A stretch of DNA of 64,000 bases from Streptomyces sp. CoH27 (GTDB taxonomy: Bacteria > Actinomycetota > Actinomycetes > Streptomycetales > Streptomycetaceae), in NCBI RefSeq assembly GCF_020181035.1, contig NZ_JAIQYY010000012.1:151567-215566 (forward strand). Direction: 5' to 3'. Below, piece after piece: positions 53,039 to 61,298 of this stretch (position 1 is the first letter of the stretch; each line of letters opens with the position of its first letter). The position numbers were made by a program, and so were the translations under genes. Below the pieces are notes generated by a model. The model saw only the letters and a list, made by a program, of their open reading frames with translations. It was not told the DNA's origin and made no database searches.

Positions 53039-53219
53039 GGACATACCCGCGGACCTCGACCTCATCGACAACCGGCTCATCGACTCGCTGTCCTTCGTGG
53101 AGTTCGTCTTCCTGATCGAACAACTCAGCGGCCGTGCCATCCCCATGGACGCCGTCGACGTGGACGACTTCCGCCATCTGAAGGTCATCGAGGAGCGGTT
53201 CTTCACGCCCGTCGGCTGA
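52980..53219 (+). CDS. Dedicated acyl carrier protein
   Basis: 79 residues. The phosphopantetheine serine lies in LIDNRLIDSLSFVEFVFLIE, followed by the second helix and RHLKVIEERFF. The ATG at 52980 has GAGGAG upstream and lies inside the end of the AcpS gene. Carrier proteins of this type partner with amino acid:carrier protein ligases. It could hold the amino acid oxidised by the di-iron enzyme. Confidence 0.92.
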   Translation: MQASVQQVKDWILKRHPEREDIPADLDLIDNRLIDSLSFVEFVFLIEQLSGRAIPMDAVDVDDFRHLKVIEERFFTPVG

Positions 53220-53293
53220 GGGGCGTCCGTCGCCGGCTGGCCGTCCGGTCGTGGCACCGGCAGGCCGGCCGCAATCAACGAAAGGGCAAGGAC

Positions 53294-54571
53294 ATGCGGA
53301 CTCAAGGCGAGGACGCGGCCGGGGTGCTCGCGATCGTGGAGACCGGTCTCCACCGCTTCGGCGCCGTGGCCTTCCACGCGGCCCGGGAACTGGGCCTCGA
53401 CACGGTCTTCCTCACCCGGGACATGGAGTTGTACGCACACGCCCCGGCCGTCCTGGAGGCCGTACGGGACGCTCGTGCGACCGTGTTCACGGACACCTCC
53501 GACCCCGACCGGGTGATTGCCGAGCTGCGCCGCCTCCAGGACGGCGCCGACCTGCGGGGTGTCTTCTCCTCGACCGACTACAGCGTGGCGGTCGCCGCGG
53601 CGGCGGCCCGCGCCCTCGGCCTGCCCGGACTCGATCCGCAGGCGGCGCTCAACGCCCGCAACAAGCGCCGTACCCGGGAGCTGTGCGCGAAGGCGGGCGT
53701 CCCGGTCCCCCGCTGGACCGTCGCCCTGACCGAGCGGGAGGCGACGGCCGCCGCCCGGGAGTTCGGCCTGCCCTGCATCGTGAAGCCGATGACCGAGGCC
53801 GGCAGCCTGGGCGTCCGGCTGTGCCGTACCGAGGCCGCGCTGCTGGCCGCCTTCCACGCCATCGCCGATGTGCCCACGGACTTCCGGGGCCAGCCCCGTG
53901 AGCCCGGCGCCCTGGTGGAGGAGTACCTGGTCGGCCCCGAGGTCAGCGTCGAGTCGCTCACCTGGGGCGGGGAGACGGTCGTCCTCGGGGTGACCGACAA
54001 GATGCTGGGCCCGCACCCGTACTTCGTCGAACTCGGCGAGACCTTCCCCTCCCTGCTGCCGCCCGACCTGACCGAGCAGTGCGCGGCCGTGGCCCGGGCG
54101 GCCCTGGACGCGCTGGGCCACGACTTCGGGGCGGCACACGTCGAGGTGAAGCTCACCGCCGACGGGCCGCGGCTGATCGAGGTGAACGCGCGTATGGGCG
54201 GGGCGCAGATCACCCGCCTGGTGGCGGAGAGCACGGGGCTGCACATGCCGCGCGAGATCATCCGGATGCACACCGGAGGCACCCCCGACCTCTCCTTCCG
54301 CACCGGCGCGGCCGCCGTGTCCCGCTACGTCACCGCGCCGGTCGCCGGACGGATCGAAGCGGTGCACGGCGTCGACCTGGCCCGCCGGGTCCCCGGAGTC
54401 ATCGACGTGGAGATCGACGCCGTCCCGGGCGACGAGGCCCGCGTGCCCACGGACAACGTCGACGTGGTGGGCCACCTCGTCGCCATGGCCCCCACCCCGG
54501 GCGAAGCAGTGCGCCTGGCGGACACCGCCCTGGGCCAGATCACCATGGACATCACGCCGAGCACCCCCTAG
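53294..54571 (+). CDS. ATP-grasp amide/peptide ligase
   Basis: 425 residues. An N-terminal pre-ATP-grasp domain is followed by the ATP-grasp core: LPCIVKPMTEAGSLGVRL, a central VEEYLVGPEVSVESL, and VKLTADGPRLIEVNARMGG with the metal-binding Glu/Asn. A C-terminal domain resembles those of carnosine synthase/BacD-type ligases. Clavulanic acid clusters use an ATP-grasp enzyme (GcaS/Orf17) to form N-glycyl-clavaminate. A similar amino acid ligation onto a clavaminate-like amine is inferred. It ends eight bases from the convergent PAH-CAS gene. Confidence 0.9.
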   Translation: MRTQGEDAAGVLAIVETGLHRFGAVAFHAARELGLDTVFLTRDMELYAHAPAVLEAVRDARATVFTDTSDPDRVIAELRRLQDGADLRGVFSSTDYSVAVAAAAARALGLPGLDPQAALNARNKRRTRELCAKAGVPVPRWTVALTEREATAAAREFGLPCIVKPMTEAGSLGVRLCRTEAALLAAFHAIADVPTDFRGQPREPGALVEEYLVGPEVSVESLTWGGETVVLGVTDKMLGPHPYFVELGETFPSLLPPDLTEQCAAVARAALDALGHDFGAAHVEVKLTADGPRLIEVNARMGGAQITRLVAESTGLHMPREIIRMHTGGTPDLSFRTGAAAVSRYVTAPVAGRIEAVHGVDLARRVPGVIDVEIDAVPGDEARVPTDNVDVVGHLVAMAPTPGEAVRLADTALGQITMDITPSTP

Positions 54572-54579
54572 CCACGGGC

Positions 54580-56595
54580 TCACCTGGGCGTGAACCCCAC
54601 CACCTCCCCCGCCCTCGCCGGCCCGGTCAGCTGCTCCGGCGTGCGGATGTACATGCGGTGCAGCCACCGGTCCCGACCGTCCCAGCGCGGTGTGAACGCC
54701 GTCCGCGCATGTGTGCTGCGGAAGTTGTCCACGACGAGCAGCTCCCCGGGCCGCAGGTACACCGCCTCGGTGACCTCGTCCAGCGCCCCCGACAGCGCGG
54801 CGAGGGCCTCCTTGGCCCGGGCGGTGTCCGGCACGAGCAGCTCGCGGTCGTACCCCAGGCAGGGGTCGTCCGGGTCGCCGTAGAGCACCGGCACCTGGGC
54901 GAGCGGTCCCGGGTCGGCGGTGTCGCCCCGGAAGGAGATGTCGACCTGGCAGGGCACCGGGTGGGCGAGGAGTTCGGCCCGGTCGGCGTCCGTGAGCAGC
55001 GGAACCGCCCGCCGCACCGATCCGACGAGCGTGGCGGCCCGGTTCTCGTGGTCGGCGCGGGAGCAGGCGAGCAGCACATGGTGCGGCTGGTCGCGGTGGT
55101 AGGCCATCTCCGTGTGGAAGTCCAGCAGGACCTTCGAGCTTCCGGCGGACAGCGCGGGCGCCCCGGGCGTCGGGTGCACATCGTGGTAGACGGCTCCCCC
55201 GCGCAGTTCCCGGTAGCCGGTGGGCAGCCCCAGCCGGCAGCCGACCAGCGCCAGCCAGGCTTCCATCGCGAGCAGTTCGCGGGTGGGCGACGGCCGGCCG
55301 GTCGGGGTGTCGGGGAGTTCCGCCGCGTCGTACGGCAGTCCGCGCAACAGCAGATAGCCGTGCTCGTTGCCCTGCTCGCGGAAGGCGTCGAGCGCGGCGC
55401 CGAGCGCGCCGGGAAGATGCCCGGAGGCCTCGGTCGCGGCCGCGAGGAACGCGGGCAGATCGGTCCGCGGCACAGCCGGCAGCGTGCCGCGCAGCGCGGT
55501 CAGGGCGTCGGCCCAGTCGTCGCAGCGGACGACCGGGGCGGGGGCGGAGGCTGGGGCCGAGGCGGGCACGGGTTGTCCTTCCGTACGGGGCCGGTCGCGG
55601 CCGGCCGCCCTCGCGGGGGCGGCGGCACCGCGGGATCTGGCGTACTGGTGGAGCAGCTCGGCACCGATCTCGGTGGCGAGCAGGGAGGTGATGCCGCCGT
55701 GGTCGAAGGGCGGGCTCACCTCGACGATGTCGAAGCCGACGGGATCGAGGTCGCCGACCGTCCGCAGCAGGGCGAGCACCTCGCGGGAGGTGGGGCCGCC
55801 GGGTGCCGGGGTGCCGGTGCCCGGTGCGAAGGCGGGGTCGACCACGTCGATGTCCACAGACACGTACAGCGGCAGGCCGGCGGTCCGCTCCCGGACGAGC
55901 GCCGCGACGGCGGCCGGTCCCCGCTCGGCGAAGTCGTCGGCGGTGACGATCGTGACCCCGTGCCCGCGTGCGTAGTCCAGCGAGTCGGGGGCCGGGTTGT
56001 GGCCGCGGATGCCGACCTGGACCAGGGCGGCCGGGTCGACGAGCCCCTCCTCGATGGCGTGCCGGAACGGGGTGCCGTGGTGGTAGGTGCCGCCGTAGAC
56101 CGGGGGGAAGGTGTCGCTGTGCGCGTCGAGGTGGAGGACCGCCACCCGGCCGTGCCGGGCGTGCACCGCGCGCAGTGCCGCGAGGGTCAGCGAGTGGTCG
56201 CCGCCCAGCATCAGGAACGCGCCGTTGTCCTGGACGAGCCGGGAGAGCGCGTCCGTCGCGGTGTCCATCGCGAGGTCCATGGAGAACGGCGACAGATCGA
56301 TGTCGCCGGCGTCGACCACGTCGATCAGTTCGAAGGTGCCGGGGCCCCGGTCGATGCCGGTGCCATGGATGAGCCCCGACTCGGCGCGGATGGCGCGCGG
56401 GCCGAAGCGGGCGCCGGGCCGGTAGCTGGTCCCGCCGTCGTACGGCGCGCCGATGACGACGACGTCCCGGCCGACCGGGTCCGGCACATGGGGCAGCCGC
56501 ATGAAGGTGGCGAGCTGCGCGTACCGGGGCGAGCGGGTGGTCCGGACCCGCTCGACGGGCCCGGACCGGGATCCGGAGGTGTGCGGACTGCTCAT
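54580..56595 (-). CDS. Fused proclavaminate amidinohydrolase-clavaminate synthase (PAH-CAS)
   Basis: 671 residues, two enzymes in one chain. Residues ~25-322 are a PAH-type ureohydrolase. Manganese ligands are His134 (GGDH), Asp157/His159/Asp161 (LDAHSD) and Asp248/Asp250 (SVDID). Residues ~323-358 are a Pro/Ala linker. Residues ~358-671 match clavaminate synthase: LDFHTEMAYHRDQP with His494/Glu496, YGDPDDPCLGYDRELL, and VVDNFRSTHART with His629. No stop or frame shift lies between the halves. CAS acts before and after PAH in the pathway, so one protein can carry three successive steps. The ATG at 56595 overlaps the BLS stop (ATGA). Confidence 0.93.
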   Translation of the reverse strand: MSSPHTSGSRSGPVERVRTTRSPRYAQLATFMRLPHVPDPVGRDVVVIGAPYDGGTSYRPGARFGPRAIRAESGLIHGTGIDRGPGTFELIDVVDAGDIDLSPFSMDLAMDTATDALSRLVQDNGAFLMLGGDHSLTLAALRAVHARHGRVAVLHLDAHSDTFPPVYGGTYHHGTPFRHAIEEGLVDPAALVQVGIRGHNPAPDSLDYARGHGVTIVTADDFAERGPAAVAALVRERTAGLPLYVSVDIDVVDPAFAPGTGTPAPGGPTSREVLALLRTVGDLDPVGFDIVEVSPPFDHGGITSLLATEIGAELLHQYARSRGAAAPARAAGRDRPRTEGQPVPASAPASAPAPVVRCDDWADALTALRGTLPAVPRTDLPAFLAAATEASGHLPGALGAALDAFREQGNEHGYLLLRGLPYDAAELPDTPTGRPSPTRELLAMEAWLALVGCRLGLPTGYRELRGGAVYHDVHPTPGAPALSAGSSKVLLDFHTEMAYHRDQPHHVLLACSRADHENRAATLVGSVRRAVPLLTDADRAELLAHPVPCQVDISFRGDTADPGPLAQVPVLYGDPDDPCLGYDRELLVPDTARAKEALAALSGALDEVTEAVYLRPGELLVVDNFRSTHARTAFTPRWDGRDRWLHRMYIRTPEQLTGPARAGEVVGFTPR

Positions 56596-58196
56596 GTGCC
56601 TCGTGTTCCTCCTTCGGTACCGGATGCGTCCGGTCCGTCGAGCGCGGCCTTCGTCTCGTGGCCGAGGTCGATCTCGTCCGGGTGGGCGCCGCCGGCCACC
56701 AGCCGGTCGTACAGCCGGCGCACCACCGCGCCCTTGGCCGCGTCGATCCGCTCGTCCGGGACGCCGTGTTCACGCAGGCGCAGGGTGAACGAGCTGGTCG
56801 TCCCGGAGCCCTCGTGCACGCCGAGCTTGGGCCGCCGTACGGTCTCGGCGGGCAGCAGGTCGGCGACCGCCTCGCGCAGCACCCATTTGTCGCGGCCGTG
56901 CCGGCGTTTCAGGCCCGCCTCCAGGGTGAGGAGGCGTTCGAGCAGATCACGGTCCCAGTAGGGGTGGGTGGTCCAGTGGCCGGCCGCCCCGGACAGCACC
57001 GGGGACATCTCGTTGAGCCCGTCGAAGGTCTCCATGTCGTACGCCACCGCGTCGTCCAGCGCGGCCAGCCGGTCCGCTTCGCGGTGCATACCGCCGAGCG
57101 GGATGTCCGCGCCGTAGCCGGTGAGGATGCGCAGCGGCCGGTCCGCCGGCAGCCGCCGGTACAGCGCGGCGAGCGGCAGCAGATACTCGACGACGTCCGG
57201 GTCGGTGCACTCGGACGCCCAGACGGTCCAGGGCAGTTCGGCCAGCAGGTCCGCGGTGTCGATGCGGATCTCGGTGTGGCCGCCGGTGGCCGCCGGGCCG
57301 GGGTGGGCGCGGGCCAGGTGGTCCGCCACCAGCCGGGCCTCGCGGAACTCGTCCCGCAGGTCCGTGCCCATGGACACGGTGCGCAGTCCCGGACACGCCG
57401 ACGCGGTCAGGGCGGCCACCGCGCTGGAGTCGATGCCGCCGGAGAGGACGGCGGTGGGCGCCGGGCCCGTGCGCAGCCTGCTGCGCACGGCCCGGTCCAG
57501 CGCCCCGCGCACCTCGCGCAGCGCGTCCTCCTCCGGCAGGTGCCGACGGTGCAGCGGCGGGGTCCAGGTGCGCAGCAGCCGGGTCCGCGGGCGCCCCGCG
57601 GCGGCCTCGACCACGACCGCGGCGCCCGCCGGGACCTGATGCACCGCGCCGGCTGCGCGCAGGGGGCGCAGACCGGTGACGGGCTGCCCGTGCGGACCGT
57701 CGGCCACGGCCGGCAGGGCCTTGGCCTCGGTGGCCACGGACACCCCGGCCGCGTCCACGGCCAGGTACAGGGGGACGCCGCCGCAGTGGTCGGTGGCCGC
57801 CACGAGGACGCCGCCGTCGGCGGCCAGCGCCGCGAACCGGCCGTTGACCAGCCGGAAGGCGTGCGGGCCGTAGCGCCGCAGGCAGGCGAGCAGCAGCCAG
57901 GCGTCGCCCGCGTCCGCGAGCCCCGGGTCGCCGACGGCCCGGATCAGCTCGTCCTGGTTGTACAGCTCTCCGGCGAGCAGGACGGTGGTGGGACCGTCGG
58001 TGGCGACACCGGGGAGGGGGCTCGCACCGGCCGGGCTGACGAGGGAGCCGGTCCAGCGCCAGTCGCCCGCGCGCAGAGTGACTGCCGTGATCGGGCCCGC
58101 CGTCGCGAAGCGAGCGGTGCCGGGCCGCTCGGCGGCGCTGCCGGCCGGTGTCGCCGTCAGTGCGAAGCCCGTCGCGTCAGGGAGATGTCCGGGCAT
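56592..58196 (-). CDS. bls: Beta-lactam synthetase (BLS, clavam type)
   Basis: 534 residues against about 513 in S. clavuligerus. The Ntn-like N-terminal domain lacks Cys1 but keeps VLLAGELYNQDELI and ATDHCGGVPLYL. The synthetase domain has VLSGGIDSSAV, WASECTDPDVVEYLLPL, LTGYGADIPLGGMHRE (catalytic Tyr) and RPKLGVHEGSGTTSSF (catalytic Lys). It closes N2-(2-carboxyethyl)-arginine to deoxyguanidinoproclavaminate. The ATG at 58196 lies two bases after the CEAS stop. A high match to S. clavuligerus BLS is evident. Confidence 0.96.
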   Translation of the reverse strand: MPGHLPDATGFALTATPAGSAAERPGTARFATAGPITAVTLRAGDWRWTGSLVSPAGASPLPGVATDGPTTVLLAGELYNQDELIRAVGDPGLADAGDAWLLLACLRRYGPHAFRLVNGRFAALAADGGVLVAATDHCGGVPLYLAVDAAGVSVATEAKALPAVADGPHGQPVTGLRPLRAAGAVHQVPAGAAVVVEAAAGRPRTRLLRTWTPPLHRRHLPEEDALREVRGALDRAVRSRLRTGPAPTAVLSGGIDSSAVAALTASACPGLRTVSMGTDLRDEFREARLVADHLARAHPGPAATGGHTEIRIDTADLLAELPWTVWASECTDPDVVEYLLPLAALYRRLPADRPLRILTGYGADIPLGGMHREADRLAALDDAVAYDMETFDGLNEMSPVLSGAAGHWTTHPYWDRDLLERLLTLEAGLKRRHGRDKWVLREAVADLLPAETVRRPKLGVHEGSGTTSSFTLRLREHGVPDERIDAAKGAVVRRLYDRLVAGGAHPDEIDLGHETKAALDGPDASGTEGGTRGT

Positions 58197-58198
58197 GA

Positions 58199-59920
58199 TC
58201 AGATGCTCAGGGCGTCGAAGCCGCCCGGCTGGAAGTCGTAGGCGATCCGGGTCTCGATGAGGAACGGCCGGCCGAGCCCGGCTCCCTTGCGCAGGGCGGC
58301 CGTCAGCGCGGCCCGGTCGTCGGCCCGTACCGCGTCGACGCCGTTGGCCTGCGCGAGCTGGACGAAGTCGACGGAGCTGAAGCGGATCGCCGGGTCGTGG
58401 GAGCGGCGGTGGCCCAGGTTCTGGTACAGCTCGATCAGGCCGTTGGTGTCGTTGTTGACGACCACGGTGACGATCGGCAGGTTCAGCCGGGCCATGGTCT
58501 CCAGGTCGGCGCTGTTGGAATGGAAGCCGCCGTCGCCGGCGATCAGGAAGACCGGCTCGTCGGGCCGGGCCAGCTGGGCGCCCATCGCCGCGGGCAGCCC
58601 GTAGCCGAAGCTGCTGCATCCGGCGGAGGTCAGGAAGCCGTACGGCTGGTCGGCGCGGGCGAACAGGACGCCGTAGTGGCGGAAGAAGCCGATGTCGCTG
58701 ACGATCGTGCCGCGACCGGCTCCCGCGGTCTCGGCCATGACCGTGTTCATGGAGTCGATGACCTGGTGGACACGCATGCCGTCCTCGTACTCGCGCGGGT
58801 CGGCGAGGAACTCGGCGATGCGCGCGCGCAGTGCGGAGACGTCGTGCGCGGTCTTCGGCGCGAGAGCGGCGGTGGCGGCGTCCAGGGCCTCGGTGAAGGC
58901 GAGGACGTCGGCCACCACGTCGATGTCGGGACGGAACACACGGGGCACGGGGTTGGTGGTCGGGGCGACCCGGACGACCTTCTTCGGCCGGCCGTGGGCC
59001 CACATGGAGGGACGCAGGTCCTCGGCGTAGTCGTAGCCGAGGCAGAGGACGAGGTCGCTCGGCCCGAACAGGGTCTCCAGCGCCGGGAAGCCCAGGATCC
59101 CGTCCATGTAGCCGGTGACCGCGCCGTAGGCGAGCGGGTGTCCGTGCGGCAGCACCCCCTTGGCGATGTAGGTGGTGATGACCGGGATGTTCAGCCGCTC
59201 CACCAGGGCGCGCAGGGCGGCCACGGCGCCGGAGCGGATCGCGGACGCGCCGACGACGAGCACGGGGTGCTCGGCGTTCGCCAGCAGGCCTGCGACCTCG
59301 GTGAGGCGGTCGCGCCAGTCGGCGTCCACGGCGGCCACCGGCTTGCGGGGCCGGCGGGCGGGCGGCGCCGGGGTCTCCTCGGCCCCCGGCACACCCGCGC
59401 CGAGGAGATCGACGGGCAGGCTGATGAAGCTCGGCCCGACCGGCTCGGCGGTGCTCGCGGTGACCGCGGAGTCGACCAGGTCCGTGATGTCGGCGGGCCG
59501 CGCCAGCTCGGTCGCGTACTTGGTCATGGGCCGCATGACCGAGACGCTGTCCAGGCACTGGTGGGTGTCCACCGGGAAGATGTCGTACGACTCCGACTGG
59601 GCGGCCAGCGCGATCACGGGGCTGCGGTCCAGCGCCGAAGTCGCCACGCCGGTCGACAGGTTGGTCATGCCGGGGCCCAGGGTGGCGAAGCAGGCCTGCG
59701 GCCGGCCGGTGAGCCGGGCCAGGACGTCCGCCATGACGCCGGCGGTGAACTCGTGCCGGGTCAGCACGAAGTCGAGCCCGTCCACCTCGTCGAACAGCAC
59801 CGACGCGGCTTCGCGGCCGACGACGCCGAAGACCTTCTCCACGCCGTGGGCGCGCAGCCGCTGGAGCAGCAGCGCGGCCGCGGTGGTGTGCTCCGACGGG
59901 CCGGTCGACACACGGGACAT
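58199..59920 (-). CDS. ceaS: N2-(2-carboxyethyl)-arginine synthase (CEAS)
   Basis: 573 residues, the same as S. clavuligerus CEAS2. It is ThDP-dependent: the cofactor-activating Glu lies in TRHEFTAGVMADV, and the ThDP motif runs from GDGGFHSNSADLETM to VVVNND. TLGPGMTNLSTGVA is also characteristic. It joins glyceraldehyde-3-phosphate and arginine, the first committed clavam step. The ATG at 59920 follows GGAGAGGGG. The gene heads the operon CEAS-BLS-PAH/CAS and is preceded by an unusual decamer array. Confidence 0.97.
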   Translation of the reverse strand: MSRVSTGPSEHTTAAALLLQRLRAHGVEKVFGVVGREAASVLFDEVDGLDFVLTRHEFTAGVMADVLARLTGRPQACFATLGPGMTNLSTGVATSALDRSPVIALAAQSESYDIFPVDTHQCLDSVSVMRPMTKYATELARPADITDLVDSAVTASTAEPVGPSFISLPVDLLGAGVPGAEETPAPPARRPRKPVAAVDADWRDRLTEVAGLLANAEHPVLVVGASAIRSGAVAALRALVERLNIPVITTYIAKGVLPHGHPLAYGAVTGYMDGILGFPALETLFGPSDLVLCLGYDYAEDLRPSMWAHGRPKKVVRVAPTTNPVPRVFRPDIDVVADVLAFTEALDAATAALAPKTAHDVSALRARIAEFLADPREYEDGMRVHQVIDSMNTVMAETAGAGRGTIVSDIGFFRHYGVLFARADQPYGFLTSAGCSSFGYGLPAAMGAQLARPDEPVFLIAGDGGFHSNSADLETMARLNLPIVTVVVNNDTNGLIELYQNLGHRRSHDPAIRFSSVDFVQLAQANGVDAVRADDRAALTAALRKGAGLGRPFLIETRIAYDFQPGGFDALSI

Positions 59921-59930
59921 GAGAATCCCC

Positions 59931-60000
59931 TCTCCTCGAATCTCTTCGAATCGCTTCGGATCTCTTCGGATCGCTTTGGATCTCTTCGGATCGCTTCGGT
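59931..60000 (-). repeat. Seven phased 10-bp repeats just upstream of ceaS
   Basis: On the plus strand every ten bases from 59931 to 60000 read as variants of TCTCTTCGGA or TCGCTTCGGA in strict register, alternating so that the true period is 20 in the central part. The first unit contributes to the ceaS ribosome-binding site. A period close to one helical turn would present the same face of DNA to a bound protein. In the transcript it would form a repeated leader. Confidence 0.85.
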
Positions 60001-60095
60001 CTCCGGACTCCCCGAACTCCCTTGCGTCCACTGGCAGAACGGGCCGGGGCTTCGACTCAACCGGCCGCGGAGGGACCGCGTCCACCGCGCCCCGG

Positions 60096-60127
60096 TGACC
60101 GGGTGGGGACGCGTCCCCATCCGGTCA
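60096..60127. promoter_or_regulatory. 32-bp near-perfect palindrome (candidate operator)
   Basis: Centred on ACGCGT, with arms TGACCGGGTGGGG and CCCCATCCGGTCA on either side; only one pair is mismatched. It lies 176 bases upstream of the ceaS start in the divergent region. Such a long even-centred palindrome suits a dimeric regulator. Confidence 0.65.
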
Positions 60128-60149
60128 GCGACGGCCCGTGCGCGGCCCC

Positions 60150-60227
60150 GTGTCCGATGCCGGACACGGCAGGTGACGGCCACCGGAGGGCGGTGGACAC
60201 CCCGCGCGGAGCCCGTCGAGGATCGGT
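60150..60227 (+). repeat. 78-bp upstream element, copy B
   Basis: Ungapped partner of 44329-44406 (about 74% identity by hand count). It begins 208 bases before the EamA start and 230 bases upstream of ceaS on the opposite strand. The spacing to the plus-strand gene is close to that of copy A to argH (195 bases). Confidence 0.7.
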
Positions 60228-60357
60228 GCAGCGCCGGCGGAGGAGCCCTGGGAGGTCGTCGGACGACTGCACACCGACGACGAAGCGGAGTACTGTGCAA
60301 TAGACTTTCAAGTACAGTCTCATAGACTTCTGTGCCGTTCGTCACCCGGAGTTCCTC

Positions 60358-61215
60358 ATGCATCTCTTCCTGGCCCTCACCTCGGCGATGGTGCTGGGCT
60401 CCGCCGACTTCGTCGGTGGCCTGGCGACCAAGCGCGCCCGCGCCTTCGTGGTCGTCTGCTGGTCGAACACCGCCGGGCTGGTGACCGCGCTCGCCTTCGC
60501 CGGATTCCTCTCGCGCGGCGGCACCGGCTGGTCGGAGGTGGCCTGGGGCGGACTGGCCGGACTGTGCGGCAGCCTCGGCGCCGTACTGCTGTACCACGCG
60601 CTGGCCAACGGCGTGATGAGCCTGGTCGCCCCCACCACGGCGGCCGCCGCGGCCGCGCTGCCGGTGATAGCCGGGGTGCTGCTGGGCGACCGGCTCACCG
60701 CCCTCGCCGTGGTCGGTGTGCTGTGCGCCCTGGGGTCGGTGCTGCTGGTGTCGCTGAACGGCGACGGCGGGGACGGCACCGGGGCCTCCGGCGACCGGCG
60801 CAAGGCGCTGCGCACCCTCGGGATGGCGCTGACGGCCGGTGCCGGGTTCGGCCTGTTCTTCGTCTTTCTGGCCCGCACGCCGAGCGACACCAGCCTGTGG
60901 CCGCTGGTGTGGGCCCGCTGCGCGTCCCTGACCCTGCTGCTGGGCCTGAGCCTGGTCCGGCGCACCCCACTGCGCCTGTCCGGTCAGCCCCGCAGGCTCG
61001 CCCTGCTCTCCGGGGTGCTCGACATGGGGTCGAGCATCCTCTACCTCGTCGCCGTCCGGGACGGCAGCCTCGCCGTCGTCGGACTGCTCGCCTCGCTCTA
61101 CCCCATCAGCACGGTGCTGCTGGCCCGCTTCGTGCTCAAGGAACGCATCCGCGGCATCCAGCACGTCGGGGTGGTCCTGGCGGTGGGCAGCGTCCTGCTG
61201 CTCGCCTGGGGCTGA
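60358..61215 (+). CDS. EamA/DMT-superfamily transporter
   Basis: 285 residues with about ten membrane segments in two EamA repeats (for example VGVLCALGSVLLVSLNG ending the first and GVVLAVGSVLLLAW ending the second). The motif HALANGVMSLVAPTTAAAAA with PVIAGVLLGDRL is typical. Members export amino acids or small metabolites. It is divergent from ceaS and under a shared control region, so it is a candidate exporter of the product. The ATG at 60358 is the natural start. Confidence 0.9.
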   Translation: MHLFLALTSAMVLGSADFVGGLATKRARAFVVVCWSNTAGLVTALAFAGFLSRGGTGWSEVAWGGLAGLCGSLGAVLLYHALANGVMSLVAPTTAAAAAALPVIAGVLLGDRLTALAVVGVLCALGSVLLVSLNGDGGDGTGASGDRRKALRTLGMALTAGAGFGLFFVFLARTPSDTSLWPLVWARCASLTLLLGLSLVRRTPLRLSGQPRRLALLSGVLDMGSSILYLVAVRDGSLAVVGLLASLYPISTVLLARFVLKERIRGIQHVGVVLAVGSVLLLAWG

Positions 61216-61298
61216 TCCCGCCCGCCCGTTCTTCCACCGGCACACGGCACCTGCACCGCACGGCAGACCCACTCGACTCGTGACCCTCGGGAGCCCGT

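Larger units (their letters stand above)
59921..60357. promoter_or_regulatory. Divergent control region between ceaS and the EamA gene
   Basis: 437 bases holding, in order from ceaS: seven decamer repeats (59931-60000), a 32-bp palindrome (60096-60127), the second copy of the 78-bp element (60150-60227), an inverted repeat GTCGTCGG / CCGACGAC (60255-60281), and a low-GC stretch. That last stretch has the inverted repeat AGACT-9-AGTCT (60302-60320) and two copies of ATAGACTT, probably the EamA promoter. Confidence 0.7.

Noticed and set aside
59921..60085. N-terminal extension of CEAS upstream of ATG 59920
   Set aside because: The extension would be encoded by the decamer repeats and lacks family similarity. 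The ATG at 59920 has a ribosome site and yields exactly the known CEAS length.
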